Shown piece by piece: positions 1-9,589 of a stretch of DNA of 40,038 nt. Every line of letters starts with the position of its first letter. The first letter of the stretch is position 1. Position numbers and translations under genes: made by a program. The stretch comes from Paenibacillus sp. JCM 18996 (GTDB lineage: Bacteria; Bacillota; Bacilli; Paenibacillales; NBRC-103111). The notes under the pieces were generated by a model that did not search any database, had not been told where the DNA came from, and saw only the letters and a list, made by a program, of their open reading frames with translations. The stretch covers positions 1 to 40,038 of the forward strand of contig BBFE01000041.1 of NCBI GenBank assembly GCA_001313085.1, in the 5' to 3' direction.

Positions 1-231
1 AGCGCCCAGCGGGTGTTCGTCAAGATCGGCGCGGCCCTCGAGACGCCGTACAGCCTGGAGCAGCTCAAAACGCTGCTCCAGTCGCACCCCGGCCCGCTCA
101 AGGTCGTCCTGTTCTACGAACGCACGAAGCAGGTGATCGAGCTGACCGGTCCTTACACGGTCAAGCCCTCCCCCGAGCTGTTCGGCCAAATTGAAAGCAT
201 CATGGGCAAAGATTGCGTAAAAGTGAAATAA
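1..231 (+). CDS. dnaE: DNA polymerase III alpha subunit, C-terminal end (partial)
   Basis: The reading frame is already open at base 1 and ends with TAA at 229-231, giving the last 76 residues of a much longer protein cut by the left edge. The piece (RVFVKIG..., LKVVLFYERTKQVIEL, ending KDCVKVK) resembles the extreme C-terminal OB-fold-like tail of Firmicute DnaE, the replicative or lesion-tolerant polymerase catalytic subunit. No catalytic motif is in view, so the call rests on this tail and on the neighbourhood: dnaE lies just upstream of accDA-pyk in Bacillus and Paenibacillus. This short piece shows no frameshift. There is no obvious T-rich terminator directly after it. Confidence 0.72.
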   Translation, partial: SAQRVFVKIGAALETPYSLEQLKTLLQSHPGPLKVVLFYERTKQVIELTGPYTVKPSPELFGQIESIMGKDCVKVK

Positions 232-325
232 TCCGGCATTTCCCGGCATAGATTTAAGAACCCGTGAGAGCGCAGCTCTATGCGCGGCACGACCTTGGCG
301 GGGTAAAGGATCCGGGAGGTTTGCT

Positions 326-849
326 ATGTCTCAACATTTAGTCGTACTTTTGGAACAGCGAGGCGTAAAGATCGACGATATAGCCGATATCGTGTTCGCC
401 CTGCAGAAGCCTTACAATGACCGGCTGAGCAAGGACCTGTGCACCGAAAGCGTGCTGGCCGTGCTGCAGAAAAGGGAAGTGCAGTATACTTTTTTATACC
501 GGGATCGCGCTGGACGAATTGGCGGAACGGAAGCTGCTGCCGGAACCTCTGCAGTCGATCATGGAAGCCGATGAATCGCTGTATGGCGTCGATGAGACGC
601 TGGCGCTGGGCATCACGAACGTTTACGGAATGATCGGACTTACTAGCTTTGGCTATTTAGATAAAGTAAAGCCGGGCATCATCCAGGAATTGAACAACAG
701 CGCGACCCGTATCCACGTGTTTTTGGACGATTTGATCGCTGGTTTGGCGGCGGCGGCGTCCGCCCGTATCGCCCATAAGAACAAAAAACGCGGCGAGCTA
801 CCACCAGCCGGCGGATCCTTGTGGAAACCCGGCAGACGATGTGGAATAG
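326..849 (+). CDS. Phosphatidylglycerophosphatase A-like protein (YutG/PgpA family), frameshifted
   Basis: The start ATG at 326 follows a GGGAGG ribosome site at 312-317. Bridging one extra T in the run at 490-495 joins two frames into one protein: MSQHLVVLLEQRGVKIDDIA..., QYTFYTGIALDELAE, VDETLALGITNVYGMIG..., GYLDKVKPGIIQ, RIHVFLDDLIAGLAAA. This matches the PgpA/YutG family (PF04608), which removes phosphate from phosphatidylglycerophosphate or acts on related lipid phosphates; Bacillus members lack most of the membrane segments of E. coli PgpA. Taking one A out of the run at 782-787 gives a natural end at TAG 847-849, directly before a terminator; without it the frame runs to 947 through that terminator. 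About 173 residues. Family call good, substrate uncertain. Confidence 0.7.
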
Positions 850-893
850 CCTCAAAATCCGTCCAATCCCCGGGGTTAACGAGCCAAAAAACC

Positions 894-926
894 GGACTTG
901 CCTCCAAGGCGGGTCCTTCTTTTTTC
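894..926 (+). terminator. Rho-independent terminator after the PgpA-like gene
   Basis: GGACTTGCC and GGCGGGTCC form a 9-bp stem (two G-U pairs in RNA) around a 5-nt loop, followed by a T-rich tract at 917-926. It lies 45 bp after the proposed stop. Confidence 0.7.
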
Positions 927-1012
927 TATGGTTCGGCAGCCCTTTAACTTCGATCAGGAAACGCGGGAGCAAGCATCCAGGAAGATCCTTCCTTTTCTAT
1001 GGTTCGGCATGC
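912..1012 (+). repeat. Degenerate direct repeat, about 25 bp, two copies
   Basis: The stretch around 913-938 (TCCTT, T-rich, then CTATGGTTCGGCA) recurs at about 985-1009 with the same order, differing by a small indel in the T-rich part. The 13-mer CTATGGTTCGGCA is identical in both. The second copy runs into a strong palindrome. Between 850 and 1224 I see no convincing gene; the area holds the terminator, this repeat and the hairpin. Confidence 0.55.
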
Positions 1013-1042
1013 TTCGCTCCTCCAAGCGGAGCGGTAGCATGC
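1007..1042 (+). repeat. Long imperfect palindrome (hairpin)
   Basis: GCATGCT at 1007-1013 pairs with AGCATGC at 1036-1042, and inside it GCTCC pairs with GGAGC around a short loop. No T tract follows, so it is not a classic terminator. It may be a REP-like intergenic element, as it follows the second copy of the direct repeat. Confidence 0.5.
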
Positions 1043-1224
1043 CCGGGAACACACCGTTTTGCGCCCGCGCCAGGCCGATGATCCCGTCATTCAAACCCTG
1101 ATCGCTTATAACCGCTGTTGCGGTAAAAAAAACAACTTATGTTATTATTATTCCATTATGTCGGCGTGCTTTGTGTGAAAAGCTTTATCAATCGGCTGCT
1201 GCATTCGATCGGGAGGTTTGTCCT

Positions 1225-1414
1225 ATGTGGACGGTAATTTACATTGCCCCAACGGCTAGAATTGCCGAACGAATCAAAAAACAAGCTCTCCGAAGAGGGC
1301 TTTCTCGTACAAGTCCGGGCTGTTTCTTTGAACAACAATCAATACGAAATCCTGATTCCCGAAGGGGAGCTGGAGGAAGTCCAGGAAGTTCTCAACGCCA
1401 TTTTACATAGGTGA
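1225..1414 (+). CDS. Small conserved protein upstream of accD, frameshifted
   Basis: ATG 1225 follows GGGAGG at 1211-1216. Removing one A from the six-A run (1274-1279) gives a 62-residue protein: MWTVIYIAPTARIAERIKNK, then LSEEGFLVQVRAVSLNNNQY, EILIPEGELEEVQEVLNAIL, HR, stop TGA 1412-1414. It alternates beta strands and helices like a small ACT- or DUF2007-like fold. Similar short proteins sit before accD in Paenibacillus genomes, in some annotations misnamed glutamate decarboxylase; it is far too short for that enzyme. No catalytic motif is visible and the function is unknown. It ends about 60 bp before accD on the same strand, so it is probably co-transcribed. Confidence 0.66.
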
Positions 1415-1474
1415 AAATGGTTTTTTTTAGTCTGTCCGTCCCGCGTCACAATAACGGCTTGGTGAGGTGTATAC

Positions 1475-2358
1475 GTGTTAAAGGACTTATTTCAAAAAAC
1501 GAAAATACGCAACGATACCTTCGGAGACGGCAACAGCGCGGTCTGAGCGGCGGGAGATCCCCGAAGGATTGATGATTAAATGTATAAAATGCGGCACCAT
1601 CCAGTACAGCAAGGAGCTGGAGAAAGGCCTGAAAGTATGCTCGGCCTGCGGCTACCACTTTAAGCTTACGGCAAAAGAACGGATTGCCATGCTTATGGAT
1701 GAAGGCCGTCTTTTTTTGAATTTGAACAGGATATGGTGTCCGAGGATCCGCTGCTCTTTCCCGATTACGCGCAGAAGTACGCAAAAGCACGGCAGAACAC
1801 CGGACTTAACGACGCCGTAATTACAGGTGAAGGCACAATCGGCGGATTTCCAGTCGTGGCCGCCGTCATGAGCTTCGATTTTATGACCGGGACATTGGGT
1901 TCGGTGGTCGGCGAGAAGGTGACCCGTGCGATAGAGACGGCGATGCAGAAGAAATATCCGCTCATTGTGTTCTCCACTTCCGGAGGGGCGAGGATGCAGG
2001 AGAGCATCCTGAGCCTAATGCAGATGGCCAAGACCAGCGCCGCCCTATCCCGTTTCAACGAGTCGGGAGACTGTTCATTTCCGTCATCACCGATCCGACA
2101 TACGGCGGTGTGACGGCAAGCTACGCCATGCTGGGAGACATCATCCTTTCGGAGCCCGGCTCCGCTTTCGGCTTCACCGGACCGAGGGTCGTAGAGCAGA
2201 CCATACGGGCGAAGCTGCCGGACAATTTTCAGACGGCTGAATTTAACCAGGCGCACGGTTTGATCGATAAAGTGGTGCACCGCAAGGATCTGAAGACGGT
2301 GTTGACCGGGCTGCTGGACATGCATATGGAAAAGGGGGACCGGTCTTATGGCAAATGA
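1475..2358 (+). CDS. accD: Acetyl-CoA carboxylase carboxyltransferase beta subunit, frameshifted
   Basis: GTG 1475 follows GGTGAGG at 1461-1467. The protein transfers carboxyl from biotin to acetyl-CoA, making malonyl-CoA for fatty acids, as a complex with AccA. The N-terminal zinc ribbon is visible as CIKCG ... CSACG (about residues 28-50), followed by the crotonase-like core with GGARMQES and [13 protein letters not shown] and [12 protein letters not shown]. Three breaks must be bridged: the A run at 1494-1499, the T run at 1711-1717, and a missing G near 2068 (FNESG-GLFIS). The full product is about 293 residues, normal for AccD. Its end overlaps the accA start by 11 bp, typical of translational coupling of the two subunits. 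Confidence 0.93.
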
Positions 2359-3324
2359 GATGCCTTTTGAGCAGCCTCTGGCGGAACTGCGCAGCAAAAT
2401 CGAGGAATTACGTAAATTCGGCCTGGATAAAGGAATCGACTTCAGCGAAGAAATCAAGCGGCTGGAAGACAGATACCGCCAGCTGGAAGCGGAACTGTAT
2501 CAGGGAATGAGCACGTCCGAGCAGATGCAGCTGGCGCGGCATCCCCAGCGTCCCACTACACTCGACCTGATCCCTCATATTTTTTTACAGATTTTATGGA
2601 GCTGCACGGGGACCGTCTCTATGGAGACGACCAAGCGGTTGTAGGCGGGCTCGCCAAGCTTAACGGCATTCCGGTCACTGTGGTCGGCCACCAAAAAAGG
2701 AAAAGACACGAAAGACAATATTAGCCGTAATTTCGGAATGTCCCATCCCGAAGGCTTCCGCAAAGGGCTTCGTTTGATGAGGCAGGCGAACAAATTCAAA
2801 AGGCCGATCATCTCCTTTATCAATACGCCGGGGGCTTTTCCCGGGAATGCGGCGGAGGAGCGGGGACAGGGCGAGGCTATCGCCCGGAATTTAATGGAGA
2901 TGGCGTCCTTTGGAGTTCCCATCATCTGTGTTATTATAGGGGAGGGAGGAAGCGGCGGGGCGCTGGCTTTGGCAGTAGGCAACCGTGTGCTGATGCTGGA
3001 GAACGCCATTTATTCCGTCAGTACGCCCGAGGCGGCGGCTTCCATTCTTTATAAGGACGCGGGCAAGTCTATGCAGCAGCCGAAGCGATGAAAATCACGG
3101 CGGACCACATCCATTCCCTGGGCGTGGTCGACGAAATCGTGCCGGAGCCCAAAGGCGGGGCCCACCGTGATGTGGCCGGACAAGCCGCTACGATCAAAGA
3201 GATGGTATGGCGCCATCTGCAGCAGTTAATGCCGATGACAGATGAAGAGTTGCGGGAAGACCGCTACCGGAAATTTAGAGAAATCGGCAGATTCACCTAT
3301 ATTCAGGAGGGAAACCATGCGTAA
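2348..3324 (+). CDS. accA: Acetyl-CoA carboxylase carboxyltransferase alpha subunit, frameshifted
   Basis: ATG 2348 lies inside the accD end, after an AAAGGGGG site. The protein pairs with AccD in carboxyl transfer to acetyl-CoA. Visible hallmarks are the N-terminal coiled region (EELRKFG...[17 protein letters not shown]), [31 protein letters not shown], the oxyanion region [25 protein letters not shown] and the C-terminal GGAHRDV. Breaks lie at the T run 2580-2586, an extra A in the run near 2694-2699, and a missing base near 3070-3076. The full protein has about 325 residues, the normal length. The stop TAA 3322-3324 overlaps the pyk start by 8 bp, so accD, accA and pyk form one tight transcription unit. 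Confidence 0.94.
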
Positions 3325-5070
3325 AACCAAGATTGTCTGTACCATCGGACCTGCCAGCGAATCGCTCGAGAACCTGACGAAACTGATTGAAGCGGGTATG
3401 AACGTAGCTCGCCTGAACTTTTCCCATGGAGATTTTGACGAGCACGGCAACCGGATAAAGAATATTCGGGAAGCCGTCAGGAACACAGGCAAGAATGTAG
3501 CTGTGCTCCTCGATACCAAAGGCCCGGAAATCCGTACGGGAAAGATCAAGGAAGAGCCGATCGAGCTGCAGCAGGATGACCGCATCATCCTGACGACGGA
3601 AGAAATTCTGGGCGATGCGAGCCGCATTTCGGTCACTTATAAAGATCTTCCCAATGATGTTTCTAAAGGATCGACAATTCTGATCGACGACGGATTGATC
3701 GGTCTGGAGGTGCTTTCCACCAGCGGGACGGAAATCGAATGCCGCATAGTCAACGGCGGGCCGATCAAGAGCAAGAAGGGCGTCAATGTGCCGGGAGTGA
3801 AGATTTCCCTGCCCGGCATAACCGAAAAGGACGCGAGCGATATCGTTTTCGGAATCGAACAGGGCATCGATTTCATCGCCGCTTCTTTTGTGCGCAAAGC
3901 GGCCGACGTCCTTGAGATCCGCGAGCTGCTGGAGAAGCACAATGCGACGCATATTCAGATCATTTCCAAAATCGAGAACGAAGAAGGCGTGGAGAATCTG
4001 GATGAAATTCTGGAAGTGTCCGACGGTCTGATGGTTGCCCGAGGAGACTTGGGGGTTGAAATTCCGACCGAGCAGGTGCCGCTGGTCCAGAAGACAATTA
4101 TCCGAAAGTGCAACATGGCCGGCAAGCCGGTTATCACCGCAACGCAAATGCTGGATTCCATGCAGCGCAACCCGCGCCCTACGCGCGCTGAAGCGAGTGA
4201 CGTGGCGAACGCTATCTTTGACGGGACGGACGCCATCATGCTGTCCGGTGAAACGGCTGCGGGCAAGTACCCGGTCGAATCCGTGGAAACCATGGCCCGC
4301 ATCGCGGTTAAAGCGGAATCCGCGCTAGAATACCGCGAAATTTTCCTGAGACAAAGCAACGCCCAGCAGACCTCCGTTACGGAAGCGATCTCTCAAGCGG
4401 TGGCGAACTCCGCGCTGGATCTTCACGCCAAAGCGATCATCACGGCTACGGAAAGCGGATATACCGCGCGTATGGTATCCAAATACCGCCCGAGTGCGCC
4501 GATCATTGCCGTCACCTCCGATGAAGGAGTTATGCGCAGGCTGGCACTCGTATGGGGTGTCATTCCGATTCAGGGAGAACAAGCGAAGTCAACCGACGAC
4601 ATGTTCGATCTGGCTGTTGAGAACGGCAGGAAGACCGGCATCATCGGCTTGGGCGACCTCGTCATCATCACCGCGGGGGTTCCTACCGGCCGCTCCGGCT
4701 CCACCAACCTGATCAAAGTGCATCACGTCGGCGAAATGATCGCCAAAGGTTTGGGGATCGCACCCAGACCGCTACCGGGAAAGTCGTCGTTGCCCGCTCG
4801 CCTGAAGAAGCGGTCCGCAAAGTGACGCAGGGCAGCGTGCTCGTTACCGTCACAACGGATAAGGACTATGTCCCCGCATTCGAGAAGGCGGCCGCCGTCA
4901 TCACCGAAGTGGGAGGCATCACTTCCCATGCCGCTATCGTCGGCCTCAGCCTGGGCGTACCGATTATCGTAGGCGTGGACAAGGCGACGGAGCTGCTCAA
5001 GGATGGAATGGAAGTGTCCTTGTATCCTGAAGTCGGCGTTATTTACAGCGGTAAAGCGAAAGTTCTGTAA
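3317..5070 (+). CDS. pyk: Pyruvate kinase with C-terminal PEP-utiliser-like domain, one frameshift
   Basis: ATG 3317 follows AGGAGG at 3305-3310. It converts phosphoenolpyruvate and ADP to pyruvate and ATP in glycolysis. [14 protein letters not shown] and [13 protein letters not shown] open the TIM barrel; [12 protein letters not shown], the substrate-binding ISKIENEEG and the signature [11 protein letters not shown] follow, then [11 protein letters not shown]. Residues about 475-584 form the extra C-terminal phosphohistidine-like domain of Bacillus-type enzymes ([11 protein letters not shown]). One missing G near 4757 must be bridged to join GLGIGTQTATGK to that domain. The length of about 584 residues matches the long Bacillus form. 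Overlap with accA ties pyruvate supply to malonyl-CoA synthesis at the level of the operon. Confidence 0.95.
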
Positions 5071-5103
5071 GCCTTGCCCGCTTGAAAAAAAATACGACGG
5101 ATA

Positions 5104-5142
5104 GAGTGAAGTCAGAGGCATCTGATATTTCACTCTTTTTTT
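5104..5142 (+). terminator. Rho-independent terminator after pyk
   Basis: GAGTGAA and TTCACTC flank an inner GTCAGA/TCTGAT stem with a GGCA loop, followed by seven T. It closes the accD-accA-pyk unit 33 bp after the pyk stop. Confidence 0.88.
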
Positions 5143-5160
5143 CTTCAAGGAGAGGTTGAC

Positions 5161-5637
5161 TTGATTAAAAAAGTGGTTCAAACACACCATCAGGGTGCGC
5201 TACCAGGAAACCGACGGCATGGGAGTCGTCTATCACGGCAACTATATCAATTGGTTCGAGCTGGGCCGTACGGAGTTGATCCGCCAGCTCGGCCTGTCCT
5301 ACCGCAGGGTGGAGGAGCTGGGGCTCATGCTGCCCGTCCTCGAGGTGGAGGCCAAATATCATCTGCCCGCCCGTTACGATGACATTATCGACATATACAC
5401 CCGTATAGATTATTTTGACCGTCTGAGGATGGATTTTCGCAGCGAGATTCGCAGGAAGCATGCTTACACGGAAGGAAACGACAAGCTCGCACAACCTGGC
5501 TCCGCCGGGGAGCCCGCAGGGGAACTCTTGGTGAGCGGGGGCACGAGGCATGTCTGGGTCAACGGCGAATGGAAGCCCGCCCGGCTGGACCGAGCGCTCC
5601 GGACTTATACAGGCTGCTGCAGGAAAGTAAAGCATGA
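5161..5637 (+). CDS. Acyl-CoA thioesterase, YbgC/FadM (4HBT) family, frameshifted
   Basis: The TTG at 5161 with AAGGAGAGG six bases before it is the best start: taking one A out of the run at 5166-5171 gives MIKKWFKHTIRVRYQETDGM and then GVVYHGNYINWFELGRTELI. This is the single hot-dog fold of small thioesterases that cleave acyl-CoA; the Asp of the ETDGMGVVYHGNY motif is the usual catalytic residue. A missing C near 5600 leads to the natural end DLYRLLQESKA at TGA 5635-5637; as read, the frame would run on to 5743 over the ppk start. About 158 residues, normal for the family. It lies behind the pyk terminator, probably with its own promoter. Exact acyl substrate unknown. Confidence 0.85.
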
Positions 5638-5739
5638 TTGTTCCAGCCTGGAGGGCATAGTAAAATATGCTTACATACACAAAACGGTTCTATCCGTAAT
5701 CTTGGATAAACTACTGTTTTATTGGAGGCTTCTTGATCG

Positions 5740-7823
5740 ATGAACACAAATGGAGAGCAACCGGTCCGGGAATATATCAACCGGGATTTAAGCTGGGTGG
5801 AGTTTAACCGAAGAGTTCTGGAGGAAGCGCAGGACGAGACGACGCCTTTACTGGAGAGGGCTAAGTTCCTGTCTATCGTTTCTTCCAATCTGGACGAGTT
5901 CATGAGCGTACGCGTGGCAGGAATTCACGACCAGATCAAGGCGGCTATGCCAAGAAGGATTTTACGGGATACACTCCTGGAGTGCTTGTGCGGCGAATTA
6001 TGCGAAGGATCGGAAAGATGGTGTCCGACCAGTATAAGACGTACCGTACAATCACGAAGGAGTTTGCCAAAGAAGGAATATACATTTCCCATTATAAAGA
6101 TTTGAACGCAACGCAGAAAAAAGGCAGTGGACGCCTATTATCACGATATCATTTTTCCGGTGCTTACTCCTATGGCGGTGGACCAGAGCCGTCCTTTTCC
6201 GCTCGTTCACCATCATTCGGTCTATTTATCCGTGGTGCTCACCAGCAAGGAGGAGCTCGAAACGGATGAGCCTTATTTTGCCATTCTCCAGGTGCCTTCG
6301 AATTTGTCCCGCACGATCCGGGTGCCGTCACGCCCCAACAGCAAAAAAGCAGGAGTTCATCATGATGGAAGACCTGATTGAGCAGCATATTCAATCCCTC
6401 TTCAGCGGCTATATCCCGATCGACGTGCACGCTTTCCGCTTGACCCGCAACGCAGACCTGCCATTGAACGAGGAAGGGGCCGAGGATCTCCTGGAAGAGA
6501 TTGAGAAAGAGCTGCTCAAAAGGCGCTGGGGCGCTCCGGTCAGACTGGAAGTGGAGAAGGGCATACACCGTACGCGCTTGATATGCTGAAGGAAGAATTC
6601 GAGATTACGGATGAAATTTTTTTTATGATTGACGGACCGGTGGATTTGACATTTTTTTGATGAAAATGGTTTCGGGCCTAAGCGGTTTTCATCATTTGCG
6701 CTATGAGCCGATCGAGCCGGTCTACCCGGCAGAGCTGGCCGATACTGACATCTTTGCAGCGCTGCGGCAGCAGGATGTAGTGGTGTACCACCCGTATGAG
6801 TCGTTTGAAGCGATGACCGATTTTATATGCAGGGCCGCTGTAGATCCTCAAGTTCTGGCTATCAAAATGACGCTGTACCGGGTGAGCGGAAATTCCGCGC
6901 TGATCCAGGCGCTCGGCCATGCTGCCGAATCGGGCAAGCAGGTTACGGTCGTTGTGGAACTGAAAGCGCGGTTTGATGAGGAACGCAATATCGCCTGGGC
7001 GCGCAAGCTGGAGAAAGCCGGCTGCCATGTAGTTTACGGGCTGGTCGGTCTGAAGACTCACGCGAAGATCACTCTGGTCGTCAGACAGGAGCAGGATTCG
7101 CTGAGAAGGTACGTTCATGTGGGGACAGGCAACTATAACGATAATACCGCGCGGCTGTACACCGATGTAGGGCTGTTTACTTCCCATCCGGTGATCGGGG
7201 AGGACGCGTCGGAGCTGTTCAACGAGATGACGGGGTATTCCACCCCTCACGAATGGAAGGCTTTTGGCGTGGCTCCAAGCATGCTCAAGGCGTCGCTGTT
7301 TGATCTGATCCGCCAGGAGGCGAGGAATGCGGCGGAGGGGCGCAAAGCGAGAATTATTGCCAAGATGAACTCGCTCTCCAATCAGGAAATGGTGGACGAG
7401 CTGTATGCCGCTTCCAGAGCGGGGGTCAAGATTGACCTGATCGTGAGAGGCGTATGCTGCCTTCGTCCGGGTGTGGAAGGACTGAGCGAGAATATTACGG
7501 TAAGAAGCATCGTGGACCGCTACCTTGAGCATTCGAGGATCTTTTACTTCGAAAATGACGGAGAGCCCCTTGTATTCCTTTCCAGCGCGGACTGGATGAC
7601 CAGGAACTTGACCCGCAGGGTGGAATTGATGTGCCCGGTATTCGATCCCGGCATCCAGCGGATCGTCATCAGGATTCTCGAGCTCAGCTTGAATGACAAT
7701 GTTAAGGCGAGGGAGCTGTTGTCCAGCGGCCTGTACCGCCGTATAACCGATGACCGTCCGCCGCTGCGCAGCCAGTTCGAAGCGATGGATATCAGTTCAT
7801 GGAAACCAAAGGGGAGAAAATGA
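5740..7823 (+). CDS. ppk: Polyphosphate kinase 1, five frameshifts
   Basis: ATG 5740 follows TTGGAGG at 5723-5729. Ppk1 builds inorganic polyphosphate reversibly from ATP. The opening [19 protein letters not shown] is the PPK N-terminal domain; [14 protein letters not shown] follows, then the head domain to about residue 310, and two phospholipase-D-like C domains. Active-site His candidates are in [11 protein letters not shown] and in [10 protein letters not shown], equivalent to E. coli His435 and His592; [12 protein letters not shown] is also typical. Breaks: missing G near 5944, extra A at 6117-6122, extra A in the run near 6343-6348, missing C near 6570, T run 6652-6658. The bridged protein has about 690 residues, normal length. 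Its 3' end overlaps the convergent ppx end. Confidence 0.94.
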
Positions 7824-9325
7824 CCTGCAGCCGCCAGATTTTTTTCAAAATCTTTGGAGACGGCCTCGGCTTCCCTCAGCTCTACGGAAGCCTCTCCCTC
7901 GCATTTCAGCTGCAGCCGCAAAATATCGTTCTTGACCTTGGCGGTCAGTTCCTGGACCGGCTGTGTCTGGCTGCGGTCCAAGGCGATAGCCAAATTTACC
8001 AGCGAACCAAGCTGGCTGATCAGTTCCGGATCGGACTCCTGCAGAATATCGGCGTATTTGCCCGCGGTCTGTTGGGTCTGATTTTTTTTGTTTTGAAAGA
8101 GGCTGTCATGGCGCACAGCAGAATATCCCGATGGGTTAAGCCGTCTATGCGGGAATTTGCGATCATGTAGAACGTGTGCTTGATAAATTGATAATAATTC
8201 ACAGTCACCCCTATCCGGTAGAGCAGCGCCGCCGTGCGGATGTAGGTTTCAGCTTTGGGATCCAGCTGCCGATGCTGTTTCAGCCCGTCGAACAAAGCGC
8301 AGGCCAAACGGCTCACCTGCTCAACATGGCGGACGGTGGAAGTCGGGTGCAGCGCCAGCAGATTGCGTATGCTGTATTCCAGGACATTGTCCAATTTGGG
8401 CCTATCCGGTTGGACGATCTGGAAGAACAAGCCGTCTCTCAAGCCTGAGCCGCTGGTGACATATTTGCCGGCGCCCACGGTTTTGCCTACCGTTTCCAGG
8501 ATGGCGGCCCCGGAAACGATAATATCGGCGCGCTCTTTGGACAGGCCGTCGATTTTCTTTCTTTTGTCTAGAGGCATCTCCGCCATCCAATGGATTAAAT
8601 CCTCCATCTCCCTGCTGGAGATCTCATAGTTGTGCGTTAGCGGAAGAGAGTATCTCGTCCTGCGCTGATGGATTTTGCCCAAGCTTCGCATGGTCCCTCC
8701 CAGGCCGATGAGCGGAACGCCGGGAGAGTTCAACGTCCACGGATGCCGTTCCATGGCGCTTTGTACCATTTGACGCAGCTCCTTCAGGCTCTCCGGACTG
8801 AACTCTCCCGACTTCGCATAGCGGCGTCGAATTGACGGCGCCGAAGGGAAAAGAGTAGCTGTTCACGATTTCACGGTCACGGAACAAAGTGAGCTCCGTG
8901 CTGCCGCCGCCGATATCGACCAGAAACCCTTTGTCGACATCCATCGTGTTGGCCGTTCCCAGAAAGCCGAGATACGCCTCCTGCTCGCCGGAAAGAATCT
9001 GCACGTCCAGTCCCGTATGGGCTTTCAGCAGGGAGACGATTTCGAGCGAATTCGAAGCGTTGCGGATCGCGGCGGTTGCCACGGCCTTGACCCGGGTGGC
9101 GCCGCTTGCTTCGCACAGCGCTTTAAAATGGGAGAGAATGGATACAATATTCATGATCTGGCTATGGGCGAGCCTGCCGTCGGCTCCGATGCGTTCGCTC
9201 AGCCGAGGGGATTCCTTGGCTTCGTCTATGATCCGGTGGGAATCCGTAGTAAGTTCGTAGATAACAAGACGTATTGAATTCGAACCGATGTCTATAATGC
9301 CTAACCTGGTACCCTTTGTGTCCAT
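7792..9325 (-). CDS. ppx: Exopolyphosphatase (Ppx/GppA family), frameshifted
   Basis: The minus-strand start ATG is at 9323-9325. The protein releases phosphate from the ends of polyphosphate; some relatives cleave pppGpp. The ASKHA-fold signatures are LGIIDIGSNSIRLVIYEL near the start and LVDIGGGSTELTLF near residue 145, and the C-terminal half is HD-like (LHPTSTVRHVEQVSRLACAL, RTAALLYRIG). An extra base near 8826, a missing A in the run 8083-8090 and one extra A in the run near 7840-7846 must be bridged; then the protein ends at TGA 7792-7794 with about 510 residues, normal length. It faces ppk and overlaps its last 30 bp, a direct synthesis/degradation pair. Confidence 0.92.
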
Positions 9326-9405
9326 CGAGAAGCCTCCGTTGCTTGATTTACAACTATTTTACCATCGTTTCACTGGCCGTCCAAATGGCATGCAAGAAAG
9401 AAAGT

Positions 9406-9431
9406 TTATAGTGGCGATAATGAAGTTTTAT
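9406..9431 (+). promoter_or_regulatory. CcpC-like operator upstream of citZ
   Basis: ATAA at 9417-9420, seven bases, then TTAT at 9428-9431 matches exactly the ATAA-N7-TTAT dyad bound by CcpC, the citrate-responsive LysR regulator of citZ and citB in Bacillus and Listeria. A further TTAT at 9406-9409 also lies seven bases from the ATAA, giving three half-sites with 11-bp spacing. It is about 160 bp before the citZ start in the divergent ppx-citZ gap (9326-9589). Confidence 0.6.
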
Positions 9432-9589
9432 GTCTTGTTTTGTTCCTTTCGGTCGTAAATTCCTTTATAGTAAAGATTAGGGCAATGTATTTTACATGAA
9501 ATATCGATCTTATGTTTCTGGCTGGTGAAATGAAGCCAGCATTCCAGGCTGCATGGAAATGTGACAAGCACTGCAAAGGAGAGATATGA

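Noticed and set aside
326..947. Long C-terminal extension of the PgpA-like protein to 947
   Set aside because: It would translate through a terminator; a one-base correction gives a natural stop at 849.
1109..1134. ACCGC-TGTT-GCGGT hairpin followed by eight A
   Set aside because: On the plus strand A follows, not T; on the minus strand the T run precedes the stem, so it is not a terminator.
1765..2457. 230-codon open frame antisense to accD/accA
   Set aside because: Covers conserved AccD core on the other strand; no ribosome site.
3293..4147. 284-codon open frame antisense to pyk
   Set aside because: It mirrors the codon pattern of a clear pyruvate kinase, has no ribosome site and no family resemblance.
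5638..5739. Possible Pho box before ppk (TTACAT-like)
   Set aside because: Only one poor unit and no 11-bp repeat; not enough for a claim.
6678..7532. 284-codon open frame antisense to ppk
   Set aside because: Shadow of the conserved Ppk catalytic domains; no start signals.
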